Of a DNA stretch of 64,000 bases, positions 22,103 through 32,580 are shown in pieces (the first letter of the stretch is position 1; every line of letters starts with the position of its first letter). The translations under genes and the position numbers were made by a program. Origin of the DNA: Verrucomicrobiaceae bacterium (lineage in GTDB: Bacteria; Verrucomicrobiota; Verrucomicrobiia; Verrucomicrobiales; Verrucomicrobiaceae). Under the pieces are notes generated by a model. It was given only the letters and a program-made list of their open reading frames with translations. It was not told where the DNA came from and made no database searches. Where the stretch lies: assembly GCA_027489965.1 (NCBI GenBank), contig JAIXZA010000013.1, forward strand, positions 52,751 through 116,750. Reading direction: 5' to 3'.

Positions 22103-23956
22103 TCAAGGCTTTTTGCTTAGCAGAACAGAGCCTGAAAGAATCTTGGTGGTCGTGGGGCTGGTGGCTGGAATGGCCGGTGTCACACTCCTGTCTGCATCTT
22201 GTGGCAGTTCAGGTAGCAAAAAGTGTCCTGCTCCAATTTGAGAAACACCGTCACGAGTGAGTATTCCTGCGAAGTTAGCCGTACGTTTGATCTTTTTGCC
22301 GACAAAGGCAGGGACTTTGCGGAGCTCAGTATCTTCAAGAACAAAGCTGCCAGCAAAGAAGCCATTCGATGAGTTTAATGTCGTGATCACGGCGCTGCCT
22401 GGATTTCCCACGGACTGCGGCGCTGGCAGGCTAGCTACGTTATTAGCCAAGATATCAAATTCAGGAACATTCGGGTTAATAGCAGCAGATGCCAGCCCTC
22501 CTTTGTTAAAAACTAATTGAGCTTTGGCACCAAGTGTCATGCCGAGAATTATAGCAGGTGCCACGGGTTGGGTGAATCTTGTGCCCACTGCAGAGTACAC
22601 GACATAGTAGCCGAGTGGATAGAGGCGCGAGCTTTTATCGGGTATGCGTCTGGCTGACACATTTCCCCCAAGGACATTGGAATTTAAGTTCCCAGTATCT
22701 GCTAAATCAATGTCGAGTTTGCCATGAAAGGAGCCTTTGGAAATTTCTGCAGCATAAAACGAAATTTGACCTTTAGGCCCAGCAAAGGTTGAGCAGGTGT
22801 AGTTTTCACCGTCGGCGGAGCGCCCAGCTATACTCAGAAGTCCATCTCTCCCCAGAGTAAACGAGCCAAATCCGTCGCCGTCGGGTTCGGATGTGGCGAG
22901 AGCGGTCGATTTTTTCAGAGCAAAAGTGTAAATCTTTGGCTCAGATGCGGCAGGGTTAGGATTTGGGCCAGTTGTACTCCAATTTAAACGCCAGCCTTCG
23001 ACAAAAACCTCTGACACTCCATCACTCAGATTGGCCGCAGCCAAAAGGTTGTTGAGCGGGTCAAGAAAGAACTTAAACCGCAGAGCAGCTTTACTGCTCC
23101 TCTGAATGAGCAAGGATGCCTGATTGTTCACCACGGTGCCTGTAAATGGATATTGAATGGTTGCCATGATCAGATTCCCACTGACAGAACCACGATCGGT
23201 CACTGTTAAATCGACACGTCCGCCAAATAGATCATTGAGATCAGGATGGCGCTCAACGAGCCCCGTATAAGTCCCTGCGATTCTTTGTGGGGGCAAGACG
23301 ACCTCCTTGAGTTCCATATTGTCCAAGAGGACTGTCGTAACGTAATCTGGTTGGGTAGTGGCGCTTGATGGCTTTACTTTGAGGCTAAAACTGATCTTCC
23401 CTTGATCTAAGGAGGTGCAGATGAAGCTCACACTCTGACGGTTCCAGGTAAGAGGAAGATTTTGACTCAATGCCTGAAATGCAGGAATCGGCAATCGAGC
23501 CCCTGTGTGACTTGGCAAACCGACTTCGAGTGTAGCTGATCCGTCATCCATGGTCGCTACGGAAAAGGATAGCGCATAGATTTTACCCAACTGTAGAAGT
23601 GAAGGGTTGGTTGCAGAAACGGGCTTAACACTGAGAGTTCCCGAAGCAAGCGAGGTATTGGAGCCGATACTTAGACTTGCATAGCTATTAGCCGTTGGAG
23701 CTTGGTGGACAATGGCTGCATTCCCGAAATCTCCTGTACCATTCCTGCGCAAAGCAAGCTGCCATCCCTTGAACCTAGTCAGGGTATTCGTGGGTCCAGA
23801 ACCTGGGAAAGGGTAAAGAAGCGGATCAGGCGCTATCTCGAAATTCCCATTGCCAGAAAATACATCCACATTTTGTTGCGCGTGGGTTAAGTGCTGAGTC
23901 CCTACAGCAAGGAGTATCGACAACAGCGTATGTTTAAACCTGGAGCTAGTTTTCAT
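22103..23956 (-). CDS. Large secreted multidomain protein of unknown function
   Basis: A 617-residue protein with a signal peptide (about residues 1-26, ending HLTHA). Residues 27-220 resemble a jelly-roll/carbohydrate-binding region (NVDVFSGNGNFE, then SVSFICTSLDQGKISFSLKV). Residues 228-275 start a repeated type of beta domain: GTYTGLVERHPDLNDLFGG with VDLTVTDRGSVSGNL. Further beta-rich units follow near 360-450 (GSFTLGRDGLLSIAG) and 525-590 (NGFFAGSFVLEDTE and NFAGILTRDG). This GxYxGLVER domain is, from memory, frequent in long Verrucomicrobia surface proteins. The broken gene at 62527 carries the same type of C-terminal units, so the two are paralogues. Cell-surface or extracellular role inferred. 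Confidence 0.7.
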   Translation of the reverse strand: MKTSSRFKHTLLSILLAVGTQHLTHAQQNVDVFSGNGNFEIAPDPLLYPFPGSGPTNTLTRFKGWQLALRRNGTGDFGNAAIVHQAPTANSYASLSIGSNTSLASGTLSVKPVSATNPSLLQLGKIYALSFSVATMDDGSATLEVGLPSHTGARLPIPAFQALSQNLPLTWNRQSVSFICTSLDQGKISFSLKVKPSSATTQPDYVTTVLLDNMELKEVVLPPQRIAGTYTGLVERHPDLNDLFGGRVDLTVTDRGSVSGNLIMATIQYPFTGTVVNNQASLLIQRSSKAALRFKFFLDPLNNLLAAANLSDGVSEVFVEGWRLNWSTTGPNPNPAASEPKIYTFALKKSTALATSEPDGDGFGSFTLGRDGLLSIAGRSADGENYTCSTFAGPKGQISFYAAEISKGSFHGKLDIDLADTGNLNSNVLGGNVSARRIPDKSSRLYPLGYYVVYSAVGTRFTQPVAPAIILGMTLGAKAQLVFNKGGLASAAINPNVPEFDILANNVASLPAPQSVGNPGSAVITTLNSSNGFFAGSFVLEDTELRKVPAFVGKKIKRTANFAGILTRDGVSQIGAGHFLLPELPQDADRSVTPAIPATSPTTTKILSGSVLLSKKP

Positions 23957-24149
23957 AGTTATTTTGTATTAATAAAGCGAACAGTGCCAATTTTGAGTTG
24001 TAATTATGATTTTAATAGTAAATGTGATGTGATTCGATTAAGTTAAATGTAAGTTGAAACCGCTAAGAGCACTCCTCGAATCCATTTTTGGCTTTCTAAA
24101 GATCTCTGGAATTGCTTTTATTTATGGTAATTGTAATCTAAATTGGTTC

Positions 24150-26532
24150 ATGACCTCTGATGTTCAATTAACTTATGTCTCCCAAGCAAAAAAGCCCTAT
24201 TGTTCTTGGTATTGGATTCCAGTGCTTTTGATTGTAAGTCTCTTGAGTAGTTCGCTTGGTGCAGAGGGTGATATGTTAATGGTGCATCCGCCGATCCCTA
24301 TGAGTGAGAAGGCTTTTCTGGAAAAGGACTACATGAAGGAAAGGCGGGCTTGGGAGCAGAAATACCTGATCGAACCTGCGAAACTGAGATGGGCAGGAAA
24401 GCCGTGGGAGGCTGACGCCGTGGCGCTGGTTGAAGAGGTTTTTGATACGATGCTGCTGCCTCATTTTAAGCTTGGTCACTTGGCGAATCGCTTCAAAGCC
24501 TTGTTAAAAGTTTGTGGTGAGGACTCTCTGATCGAGATACTTGGGGCAAACGTTTGTTTTAGGGTGAACTGGGACTGGCGTGATAGTCGTGAACTGACTC
24601 TACCGCTTTTAACGAGGTCGGGCTTACCGAGTAAATTGGAGATGATTCTTCTAGAGCATCGACAGCAAGAAATGGATCAAGAGGGAGGGAACCTGGAAGG
24701 GCTATCTGCTCGCAAGATTCAGGTGCTGGTCCGAGCCCTTTCAGATTCAAATTACGGGCCAGAGTCAGAAGCGCTTTTATTGAGGGATGTTTTAAATTAT
24801 GAAATCCACAATGAGGTTCTGAAAACGAAGGCGCAGATCAGTGACTGGCTAGACTCGGTGGCTGGCTGTCAGAAATCAGAGTGGTTTAAACTGACTCTTC
24901 AAGGACTACCAGATCAAGTTGGCCTGGAAGGAACGCGGCACTAAATGGGCTGAGTTGACGACTGAGACGCAGTGGGAAGGGATGAGAAAGCACTTAATTT
25001 CAGCCAGGCAGATGCTGGAGCGTGCCTATCAATTACGTCCTGAGCGCCCAGAGGCTGCGGCAGAGATGATCACGGTATCGATGGGGGATTCAAACAAGAA
25101 GGAATTGCTTGTCTGGTTTGAACGCGCAGTGAAAGCTCAATTTGATTACAGTCCAGCTTACGCAAATTACCTCTATGCGCTTTGGCCAAGATGGGCGGGA
25201 ACGCATGAGGCGATGATCGCCTTTGGTATTTCCTGCTCACAGACAAGGCGTTATGACACTGATGTGCCGGCGGTGCTTTTTAAAGCCTGTCTAGATGTCG
25301 TAAATGAGATCAAAAACGCAAACCTGGTCTTTCTAGCACCCGAGGTAAAAGTGCCGATGCTAGAGATGCTCAAAGGCTACATGGATGAGGCAGATCTCCC
25401 CAAGGAGCTGCACCATCAACGCATGTCTGATGCGGCGGTATGTGCTTGGCTAATGAATGAAGATACGCTGGCAGAAAGTGCCTTGTTGGCCGCAGGCGAT
25501 CAGCTGCATCAGAAAGCCAGGGCAAAGTTAGCTATGCTCGATACACATGAGATGGCCATGCGCGCTGAGGTCGCTGCAGATGTTGGTCAATACGGTGAGG
25601 CTGTCCGCAAAGCGGTGAACCCAAAGACCAAAGAGGAGTATAAAAATATGGGCGCTAGGCTGCGCGAGATTGATCTGAAAACATTGTCGTCTGATGGCCG
25701 TGCTTATTTGGCTGATGTGCGGGCAAAGTTTGAATTCTCCAAACTCGTGGAGAAAGGGGGCTGGGTGCCTTTGCCCTATGACAAACACCGGCTTTTGATG
25801 AGCAACGATGTCTGGTATGTGCGGTCTTCTGATCACAGTCTGGCCCTGGATGGGCGTGACTATTTCAATGATGATTTGTCATTTCAACTGCCCTTCAAAG
25901 ATGGCCTAGAGGTGAGTGGTGAATTTGCTCTGGATCTGCCTGAAAATGTGCGCTTTAGCGCTGATGGCTGTGGCGTCGGCATGGCTCTGGGATGGCCGCA
26001 GCAGGAAGGGGAACCTGTGCGCTTTCTCTTTTTACACAGTTCGGCAGGAGTCTCTACGGCCAGAGCTTATGCAGGAGACTATAATAATGGGCCACCCGTG
26101 CGTTTTGTTTCTTTTCACCCGCAGAACACATTTTCTCTTCGGCTAGTCAATGGGATGCTCAGCTACGATCTCAACGGCGAGCGCATGAGCGGTCTGTTTA
26201 AACTGCCTGATTACAAGCGCCTGGAGGATCTTATGCGAATTACTTTTTTGACGTATAGACTGCCCATCGGCGCTCAGGCTCGTTTTCGCAATCTGAAGGT
26301 TCGCAAAATCAACTCCATGGGCCTAGAGCCGCCACTAAAGCCAAAACTCGCTGTGTCAGTAATTGCGCCAACACCGCAGGTAGCTACAGCATTCTCAATG
26401 CCCTGGACGTTGAAAATCCCATTGGCAGATTTGATGGTGAGATGTGGGATTGGGATTGCCGCATTGGGAGTGGCCTTAATGCTGACGGGCTTAGTTCAAG
26501 CTCGGTGTACTTCAGGGCGTGAAAGTCACTGA
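24150..26532 (+). pseudogene. Frameshifted gene for a signal-anchored, TPR-like repeat protein
   Basis: Two frames that together make one protein. Part 1 (24150-24944) has a hydrophobic N-terminus (WIPVLLIVSLLSSSLGA) and helical sequence, and ends after VEWFKLTLQ-type sequence at 24944. Part 2 is in the +1 frame, open from 24897 to 26532, and begins KDYQIKLAWKERGTKWAEL. Joining them near 24896-24902 gives an uninterrupted family-like segment (FKLTLQ then DYQIKLAWKERG), so one inserted base or two lost bases is inferred. Part 2 contains helical TPR-like sequence, then a beta-rich region (about 25840-26300) and a final membrane helix (GIGIAALGVALMLTGLV). The family may be DUF4034-like (memory, unsure). 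The ATG at 24150 is preferred over an in-frame TTG at 24054. Confidence 0.65.
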
Positions 26533-26541
26533 TTGATCGGG

Positions 26542-28491
26542 TCACTTCTGCGCCTGTAGCCAAGCCTGGAACATGAGGATGTCCCACAAATAAAAGTGCC
26601 AGTTCCGGGTGCCGCTGAGGTGCTCCTGCCATTTTTGACGGATAGGAGCGGGATGGAAGTAGCCTTCGCGTTTCAGACGGGATTCGCTTAGCAGATCCTC
26701 AGCCCAATCGCGGAGTTCGCCACGCAGCCAGTGCTCCATGGGAACACCGAAGCCGCGTTTGGGGCGATCGATCATGCTTTTGGGGACGTGGCGGTACAGG
26801 GTCTCCCGCATGAGCCATTTGCCTTTGCCCTGACGAACTTTCATGGCGTGGGGAATGGTCCAGGCGAACTCGATGAGGTTAGTGTCTAGGAGTGGGATTC
26901 GCCCTTCCAAACTGACACCCATGGCGGCGCGATCCACTTTGGCGAGGATGTCACCTGGCAGGTAGGTCTCCATGTCCAGGTGCATCATGCGGTGGGTGAA
27001 GTCGCTGACACGTGGCCAGCCGGCCGTATTGGTGATGCTGGTCTGGGGATCATGCCCGTCGATGACGATCTGCTCGGGCTGTTTCCAATGAGACATAAGG
27101 GTGAGGTAGAGGGACTCCATGCCGGGTGCGGCGATGACTTCGGCGAGTTTGTGCAGCTTATCTCCCATGGCTGCTTTTTTCAGGCTTCGTGGCAAGAGAG
27201 GTCGGGCGAGTGTGCCTAATGAATTAAGCACTGAGGGTGGAAGGGCTGTCATGGCGCCTGCGGTCAGTTTTTTCAAAGAGGGTGGCATCCAGGCGAATTT
27301 GTCCCACAGGCTGCGGCCCATGAAATAGCGCTCGTAACCGCCGAAGAGCTCGTCTCCGGCATCACCACTAAGGGCGACGGTCACATGCTGGCGTGCCATT
27401 TTGCAGACGAGGTAGGTGGGGATCTGGGATTGATCGGAGAAGGGCTCGTCGTAGAGCGTCGGCATGAGCGGAATGGTCTCTAGCGCGTCTTTACCTGTGA
27501 CATACATCTCAGTGTGGTCGGTGCCAAGATGGGTGGCTACTTCTTTGGCAAATTTAGCTTCGTTGTATTCAGCGACGTCGAATCCGATGGTGAAGGTGCG
27601 CACGGGACGCGCACTCTGCTTCTGCATCATGGCGACGATGAGGGACGAATCGACTCCGCCGGAGAGGAAGGCACCGAGTGGGACGTCAGAGATCATGCGC
27701 ATGCCGACGGCGTCTTTAAGCATGGACTCAAAGGTGTCGATGGCCTGTGTCTCGCTGCCGGTGAAGGGATTATCGAGTCCGTGCTCGATGACGCTGCGCA
27801 GTGACCAATAGAGCTGTGGTGTGGGTTTATCTGAAGGCGAGCGGAGGCTGATGAGTGAAGCTGGCGGCAGCTTATGAATGCCCTGATAGATGCAGTAGGG
27901 ATCAGGGATGTAACTGAAGCGAATTTGCGAACAAAGAGCGTCCCGATTGATGGCGTTTTCGAATCCTGGGAACTTGCGGATGGCTTTTAACTCGGAGCCA
28001 AAGACAAAGGTTTCGCCGACCCAGCCGTAATAGAGAGGCTTTTCCCCGAGTCTGTCACGGCCCAGATGGAGGACGCGGTCTTGCTTGTCCCAGAGGGCAA
28101 AGGCAAACATGCCATTAAAGCGGCGCGTAGCCTCGAGCACGCCCCATTGCAGAAAGGCGGCGAGCATGATCTCGGTGTCCGAGTGACCACGCCAGCTGTG
28201 GCCGAGAGGTTCTAGCTCGGCGCGCAGTTGCTGGAAGTTATAGATTTCGCCATTAAAGACGATGATGTAGCGCCCGTCGGCGCTTGCCATGGGTTGGTGG
28301 CCGAGGGGTGAGAGATCCAGGATGCTCAGACGACGATGACCCAGGGCGATGCCGGTTTCAGTATCAACCCACGCGCCGCCATCATCGGGTCCCCGAAGAA
28401 CGATGGCATCGGTCATGCGCGTGACCTCGGCGGTCATCTGATCGGATGAACGGGAGCGTGGAAGGGTGAAGTAGCCGGAGATGCCGCACAT
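26542..28491 (-). CDS. asnB: Glutamine-hydrolysing asparagine synthase family amidotransferase
   Basis: A 649-residue protein. The start at 28491 gives MCGISGYF, placing the N-terminal nucleophile Cys2 of the class II glutaminase domain exactly as required after Met removal; the frame is open 69 bp further but those residues are not conserved. The glutaminase domain (1 to about 210) includes RGPDDGG, LGHRRLSILDL and FNGEIYNF. The synthetase domain carries the PP-loop SGGVDSS (about 257-263) and SGDAGDELFGGYERY. AsnB-type enzymes make asparagine from aspartate with ATP, but homologues in polysaccharide loci amidate sugars or precursors; its position beside a double glycosyltransferase (19 bp downstream of it) favours the second role. 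Length is slightly above the AsnB norm. Confidence 0.9.
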   Translation of the reverse strand: MCGISGYFTLPRSRSSDQMTAEVTRMTDAIVLRGPDDGGAWVDTETGIALGHRRLSILDLSPLGHQPMASADGRYIIVFNGEIYNFQQLRAELEPLGHSWRGHSDTEIMLAAFLQWGVLEATRRFNGMFAFALWDKQDRVLHLGRDRLGEKPLYYGWVGETFVFGSELKAIRKFPGFENAINRDALCSQIRFSYIPDPYCIYQGIHKLPPASLISLRSPSDKPTPQLYWSLRSVIEHGLDNPFTGSETQAIDTFESMLKDAVGMRMISDVPLGAFLSGGVDSSLIVAMMQKQSARPVRTFTIGFDVAEYNEAKFAKEVATHLGTDHTEMYVTGKDALETIPLMPTLYDEPFSDQSQIPTYLVCKMARQHVTVALSGDAGDELFGGYERYFMGRSLWDKFAWMPPSLKKLTAGAMTALPPSVLNSLGTLARPLLPRSLKKAAMGDKLHKLAEVIAAPGMESLYLTLMSHWKQPEQIVIDGHDPQTSITNTAGWPRVSDFTHRMMHLDMETYLPGDILAKVDRAAMGVSLEGRIPLLDTNLIEFAWTIPHAMKVRQGKGKWLMRETLYRHVPKSMIDRPKRGFGVPMEHWLRGELRDWAEDLLSESRLKREGYFHPAPIRQKWQEHLSGTRNWHFYLWDILMFQAWLQAQK

Positions 28492-28510
28492 GGAAGATGG
28501 TTCTTGGTTC

Positions 28511-30721
28511 TTAGTTCTTGGTGCTTGGTTGAAGCAGGGCGTCGAACTGGGTGAGGACACTGCTGAGGGAAAAGTGATCGGCGATGCGCTGGCGTGCGCT
28601 TTGGCCTTGTTGGGTGCGCTGCTCGGCCGGGAGGTTCAGGGTTTCGATGCAGGCTTTGGCAAGCGCTACGGGATCACTCGGAGGGACGAGCCTGCCTGTA
28701 TCTCCGACGACCCAGGCGGTATCTCCGATGTCGGTGGCCACGATGGGTACGGCGCATGCCATGGCCTCGCCGATGACATTGGGGAAGCCTTCACCAAAAG
28801 CAGAAGAGGAGACGACGAGATCTAGGCTGGCTGTCAGCTCAGGCAGGTCTTCGCGCTCGCCAAGAAGATGCACGCTGTTTGTTAGGAAAAGACGATCGAT
28901 TTGGGTGGTGAGATCGCTGTTGGTTGAGTCAACGCCAGTTCCGACAAGGAGAAACTGGGCTTCAGGCAGCTCTTTTACAATAAGAGCGGCAGCTTCAAGA
29001 AAGGTGGGGTAGTCTTTCATGGCGGTGTAGCGTCCGAAGCGGCCAATGCAGAGTGAAGATGATTTGGTTTTTTGAGCGCTCTCTTCTGGCGGTAGCGGTG
29101 TCCACTTGTCTAAATCAAAGCCATTGGGGATCAATTTGGTCTGGCTCTGAGGATAACCTATCGCTTCATGCTGGCGCGCACTGAGCTTGGAATTGTAGGT
29201 GATGGTTTCGCTGCAAAAGGCAAGTTTTGCGAGTGCCTTGATGACAAGGGCGCTGCCACGTTTTTCATGGGAAAGATCATAAAGTGATTGGCGGACATTC
29301 CAGATGATGCGCCCACGGCCAAGCCGGAAAAATTTGACCATAACGGCAGCCAAACAACCATGATACATCCAGCCCATGATGGTGTCAGATTTGATCTGCC
29401 AGGACAGTCTGAAAAGTCGCCATAAAGCGCTCAGGGTTGGCTTTCCAGCAGGCATGTCGAGGGTGTGGACTTCGGCACCTGTGGCACGGATGGGGTCGAT
29501 GTATTTCCCCCCAATGGTAAGTGAGATGACCGTGTGTTGGTATTGGGGGAAGCCTGTGATGAGTTGGGTGAGCATCCGCTCAGCTCCACCTGTCCCTAGT
29601 CCTGTGGTGATCCAGAGTACCCGTTGGGAGTTGCTCATAAGTTTTGCGGTTCGTTTGACCATCTGATCGACAGTGAAGTTGTCTTCGATACGCTGGCGAT
29701 TCTTTTGACTGAGCTGCTGACGTTCTTCAGGATTCATGGTTAGAAAGCGGCTCATATGCTGAGCTAAACGATCATGATCTGTGGCTGGGAAGGTCCAGTG
29801 CGGATCATGAACCAGCCAGGCGGAGTCTCCCACATCGCTGATGATGCAGGGCAGTCCGCAGGCCATGGCTTCTCCGATGACGTTGGAAAAGCCTTCTCCA
29901 TAGGCTGACGTCGAAACAAGGGCGTCAAAGCTGGGGTAGAGAGTGGAAAGATCGTCCCTCGCTGGTTGCCAATCGATGCGATCTGAAAGTCCTAGAGCAC
30001 CTGCCAGAGCATGCATTTCTGCGGCATAGGTAGCATCACCATTGCCTATGATGACAGCTTTAGCCTGTGGCGTCAGAGCTAGGGCACGAAGAAAGGTCGA
30101 GTGGTCCTTCATCGGATGTAGGCGACCGATCAGAGCAAAAGTGTTGCCGTTGCCATTGTGTGATTGGGGTTTGAATCGCGCTGAATCGATCCCGTTGGGT
30201 ATCACGGCGAAATTGGACTTAGGGTAGCCTTGGCGAATGTAATAGTCACGCCCAGCACGTGAATTGGCGATGATTTGATCTGCCCAGCCTGAGAGAAGGC
30301 AGTTGAGGCGAAAGCTCCATTTGCCCAGCAGTCCCCAGGTGTCGGCATCTGTCTGAGAATCACGAATGCCCCAGACGACTTTTGGAAAGCCACAAAAAGG
30401 CTTCATAAACAGGGCCATTAGATTGGATTCGTGCAAGTATCCATGAATCACCTGCGGCCGTAGCGTGCGAAAGGTGGCCACGAGTCTGACAAAAAAGCCA
30501 AGGAGGTCCCAGCGGTGCTTTTTACCCACACAGATGGTTTTCACTCCAGCCAGCTTTAGGGCTTGCTCAAATGGGCCGGGATAAAAGTGAATGACATGCA
30601 CGTCGAACTCTGTTTGTCGTGCGAGAGCTGACGCAAGTGTGACCAATTGTCGCTGAGCTCCGCCGTGACCGAGGTCACGGATGAGAAAAGCTAAACGATA
30701 AGGCAGATTGCATGAAGGCAT
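28511..30721 (-). CDS. Tandem fusion of two GT4 glycosyltransferases
   Basis: A 736-residue protein with two complete GT-B glycosyltransferase units. Unit 1 (1 to about 365): LIRDLGHGGAQRQL, VIPNGIDSARFKP, IGRLHPMKDHSTFL and EGFSNVIGEAMACGLP (about 275-290). Unit 2 (about 366-736): WITTGLGTGGAERMLTQL, LIPNGFDLDKWTP, IGRFGRYTAMKDYPTF and EGFPNVIGEAMACAVP (about 644-659). Both EX7E motifs are intact, so both units may be active and could add two successive sugars. The join has almost no linker and the frame is continuous. The asparagine-synthase-like gene follows on the same strand, forming a two-gene polysaccharide unit. Fusion from an ancestral tandem duplication is inferred from the parallel motifs. 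Confidence 0.9.
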   Translation of the reverse strand: MPSCNLPYRLAFLIRDLGHGGAQRQLVTLASALARQTEFDVHVIHFYPGPFEQALKLAGVKTICVGKKHRWDLLGFFVRLVATFRTLRPQVIHGYLHESNLMALFMKPFCGFPKVVWGIRDSQTDADTWGLLGKWSFRLNCLLSGWADQIIANSRAGRDYYIRQGYPKSNFAVIPNGIDSARFKPQSHNGNGNTFALIGRLHPMKDHSTFLRALALTPQAKAVIIGNGDATYAAEMHALAGALGLSDRIDWQPARDDLSTLYPSFDALVSTSAYGEGFSNVIGEAMACGLPCIISDVGDSAWLVHDPHWTFPATDHDRLAQHMSRFLTMNPEERQQLSQKNRQRIEDNFTVDQMVKRTAKLMSNSQRVLWITTGLGTGGAERMLTQLITGFPQYQHTVISLTIGGKYIDPIRATGAEVHTLDMPAGKPTLSALWRLFRLSWQIKSDTIMGWMYHGCLAAVMVKFFRLGRGRIIWNVRQSLYDLSHEKRGSALVIKALAKLAFCSETITYNSKLSARQHEAIGYPQSQTKLIPNGFDLDKWTPLPPEESAQKTKSSSLCIGRFGRYTAMKDYPTFLEAAALIVKELPEAQFLLVGTGVDSTNSDLTTQIDRLFLTNSVHLLGEREDLPELTASLDLVVSSSAFGEGFPNVIGEAMACAVPIVATDIGDTAWVVGDTGRLVPPSDPVALAKACIETLNLPAEQRTQQGQSARQRIADHFSLSSVLTQFDALLQPSTKN

Positions 30722-30936
30722 GTATTGAAACTATAATCTCCATAACGGCGGTCTGTAAATCAACGATTCTTAATAGTTTAGATCCAGAGAACTCCATTTC
30801 AAAGGGGAGCGATGACCAACGAAGTCTGTATTAGACGGGATTCTCTCTTTACTCTGGGATGAATTCCCGATTAAATCTGGAAATTCAGCAGATTTAACCA
30901 TCTGCTTCTATTATCCCTATTCCATCATTCCGAGTT

Positions 30937-32472
30937 ATGAAATCTAGCCGAACCCGCATCGCTTTCTTGGCGCTCCTCTGCGGCACCTCCTTTGTCAAAG
31001 CCGACATCCTCATGCTGAAAAATGGCAGCAAGGTCGAAGGTAGCATCATTGAGCAAACGGCTCAGGGGGTACGCATGAAGTACCGCCTGACGCCAAAGAT
31101 CATGGACGACAAGGTCTTTCCAATGGCAGAGATCGCCCAAGTGATCAAACAGCGTCCGGAAGAAGTGGAAGTCGTGGACCTTCGCAAGATCCTGCCGACG
31201 GCGGATCTTTTGAAAGCAGATCAGTATGAGCAGATCATTCAAGATCGCCTGCGTCCATTCGTGAATAAATATGCCTCCACACCAGAAGCGAAAGAGGTCG
31301 AGGGCATTATTGAAAAGCTTCAGGAAGAAAAAACTCTCGTAACCAATGGCCAGGTCAAGCTTGAAGGACGCTGGTTGAGCTTGAAGGAATCCAAAGGGGA
31401 AAGTTTTAACATCGAAGCTTTCCGGATTCTTTCTGAAATGCGGGAAAAAGCAGCTGCACGTGATTACGTGGAAGCACTTCGTGCCTTTGATAAATTCTTC
31501 TCTGCACGCCCTGGGTATGTTGGCTCATCCTATTATGTTGAAGCCATTCCTGAAGCGATGGGCATTCTTGACAAGTGGATTGGTGTTTTGGATAAAATGT
31601 CTTCTGAGTTTTCACAGTTGGACCAAGCTCGTAAACTGGGACTTTCCAAATTGCAGGAACCTGAACTCTCGAAAACTAAAAATGCCATTGAAGATGAACT
31701 CAATAAATGGCGCGCGATGTCGGATGCCATGAGAAATCAGAGGATTCGTTGGGTTGTTCCGTATAAATACGACATCTCGACGATTCAGACAGCGCAGAAA
31801 GATGCAGTCACTGAAAAAAGCCGACTGGAAGTTTATAACTTACAGGAACTGAAAGCTCAGAATGAAGTCCTCATGGCCTGCTATCGGAAAATTGGCGAAG
31901 GCGATTACACGGGTGGAGCTGCGGCTTTTGAGCGTGCATCGGCCTTACCACTTGCGAATGAATTCAGGGATGTGCCAAATGATCTGCGTCAGAGACTGAT
32001 GATTCTTTATGGCCAACTCGTCCGCGGGACAGCATCAACGACAACAGCTACCAGTGGTTCCTCGGCCGTCGGTGGCATGCAGGCAACTCAGCAAGACGCA
32101 CGAGTCGCTGCAATTCTGGCTGAAGCCAGTGGCGGTGCAGCTGCTACAGGCAAACCTGCTGCGGCAACCGCACCAGCTGCCGCAACGCCAGCTGCAACGG
32201 CAACTCCTGCACAGATGCCTGCCACTGCGGCAACTGTCCCCGTGGCACCTGCTGCTGCTGTCCCCGTGCCTGCCGCCGCGGCACCTGCAGTAGCGCCCCA
32301 ACCGCAGCAGCAGCAATATGCGGCTCCCGCAGCCCAAATGCCTGTTCCGGTGATGCAAATGCCCGTGGAAGAAGAATCCAACCTGCAGCTCTACATCATC
32401 ATTGGCATGGCGCTGGTGATTGTGGGTATGGGTGCAGCCTTCTTGAAGCAGCAAAAGAAGAAGTCCGAATAA
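30937..32472 (+). CDS. Signal-peptide protein with Ala/Pro-rich stalk and C-terminal membrane helix
   Basis: A 511-residue protein of unrecognised family. A signal peptide (MKSSRTRIAFLALLCGTSFVKA) precedes DILMLKNGSKVEGSIIEQ, a short beta module often seen at the start of secreted Verrucomicrobia and Planctomycetes proteins. Residues about 60-370 are helical and charged, with possible TPR-like packing. Residues about 375-475 are a low-complexity Ala/Pro/Gln stretch (AATAPAAATPAATATPAQ), then a single membrane helix (LYIIIGMALVIVGMGAAFL) and a basic end (KQQKKKSE). This predicts a periplasmic body on a flexible stalk anchored in the inner membrane with a cytoplasmic basic tail. A terminator follows at 32495. 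Confidence 0.7.
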   Translation: MKSSRTRIAFLALLCGTSFVKADILMLKNGSKVEGSIIEQTAQGVRMKYRLTPKIMDDKVFPMAEIAQVIKQRPEEVEVVDLRKILPTADLLKADQYEQIIQDRLRPFVNKYASTPEAKEVEGIIEKLQEEKTLVTNGQVKLEGRWLSLKESKGESFNIEAFRILSEMREKAAARDYVEALRAFDKFFSARPGYVGSSYYVEAIPEAMGILDKWIGVLDKMSSEFSQLDQARKLGLSKLQEPELSKTKNAIEDELNKWRAMSDAMRNQRIRWVVPYKYDISTIQTAQKDAVTEKSRLEVYNLQELKAQNEVLMACYRKIGEGDYTGGAAAFERASALPLANEFRDVPNDLRQRLMILYGQLVRGTASTTTATSGSSAVGGMQATQQDARVAAILAEASGGAAATGKPAAATAPAAATPAATATPAQMPATAATVPVAPAAAVPVPAAAAPAVAPQPQQQQYAAPAAQMPVPVMQMPVEEESNLQLYIIIGMALVIVGMGAAFLKQQKKKSE

Positions 32473-32494
32473 AGGCGGAAGTGTGATACTCTTT

Positions 32495-32530
32495 GGCCGG
32501 AAGATTCCAGGTGAATTTTCCGGCCTTTTT
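32495..32530 (+). terminator. Intrinsic terminator
   Basis: Stem GGCCGGAA (32495-32502) and TTCCGGCC (32518-32525), 15-base loop, then TTTTT. It follows the stalked membrane protein gene by 22 bp. Confidence 0.85.
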
Positions 32531-32580
32531 GTGTCTGCTTTGCCAGACTAGATATGTTCACTTCGTTTACTTCACTCAGT

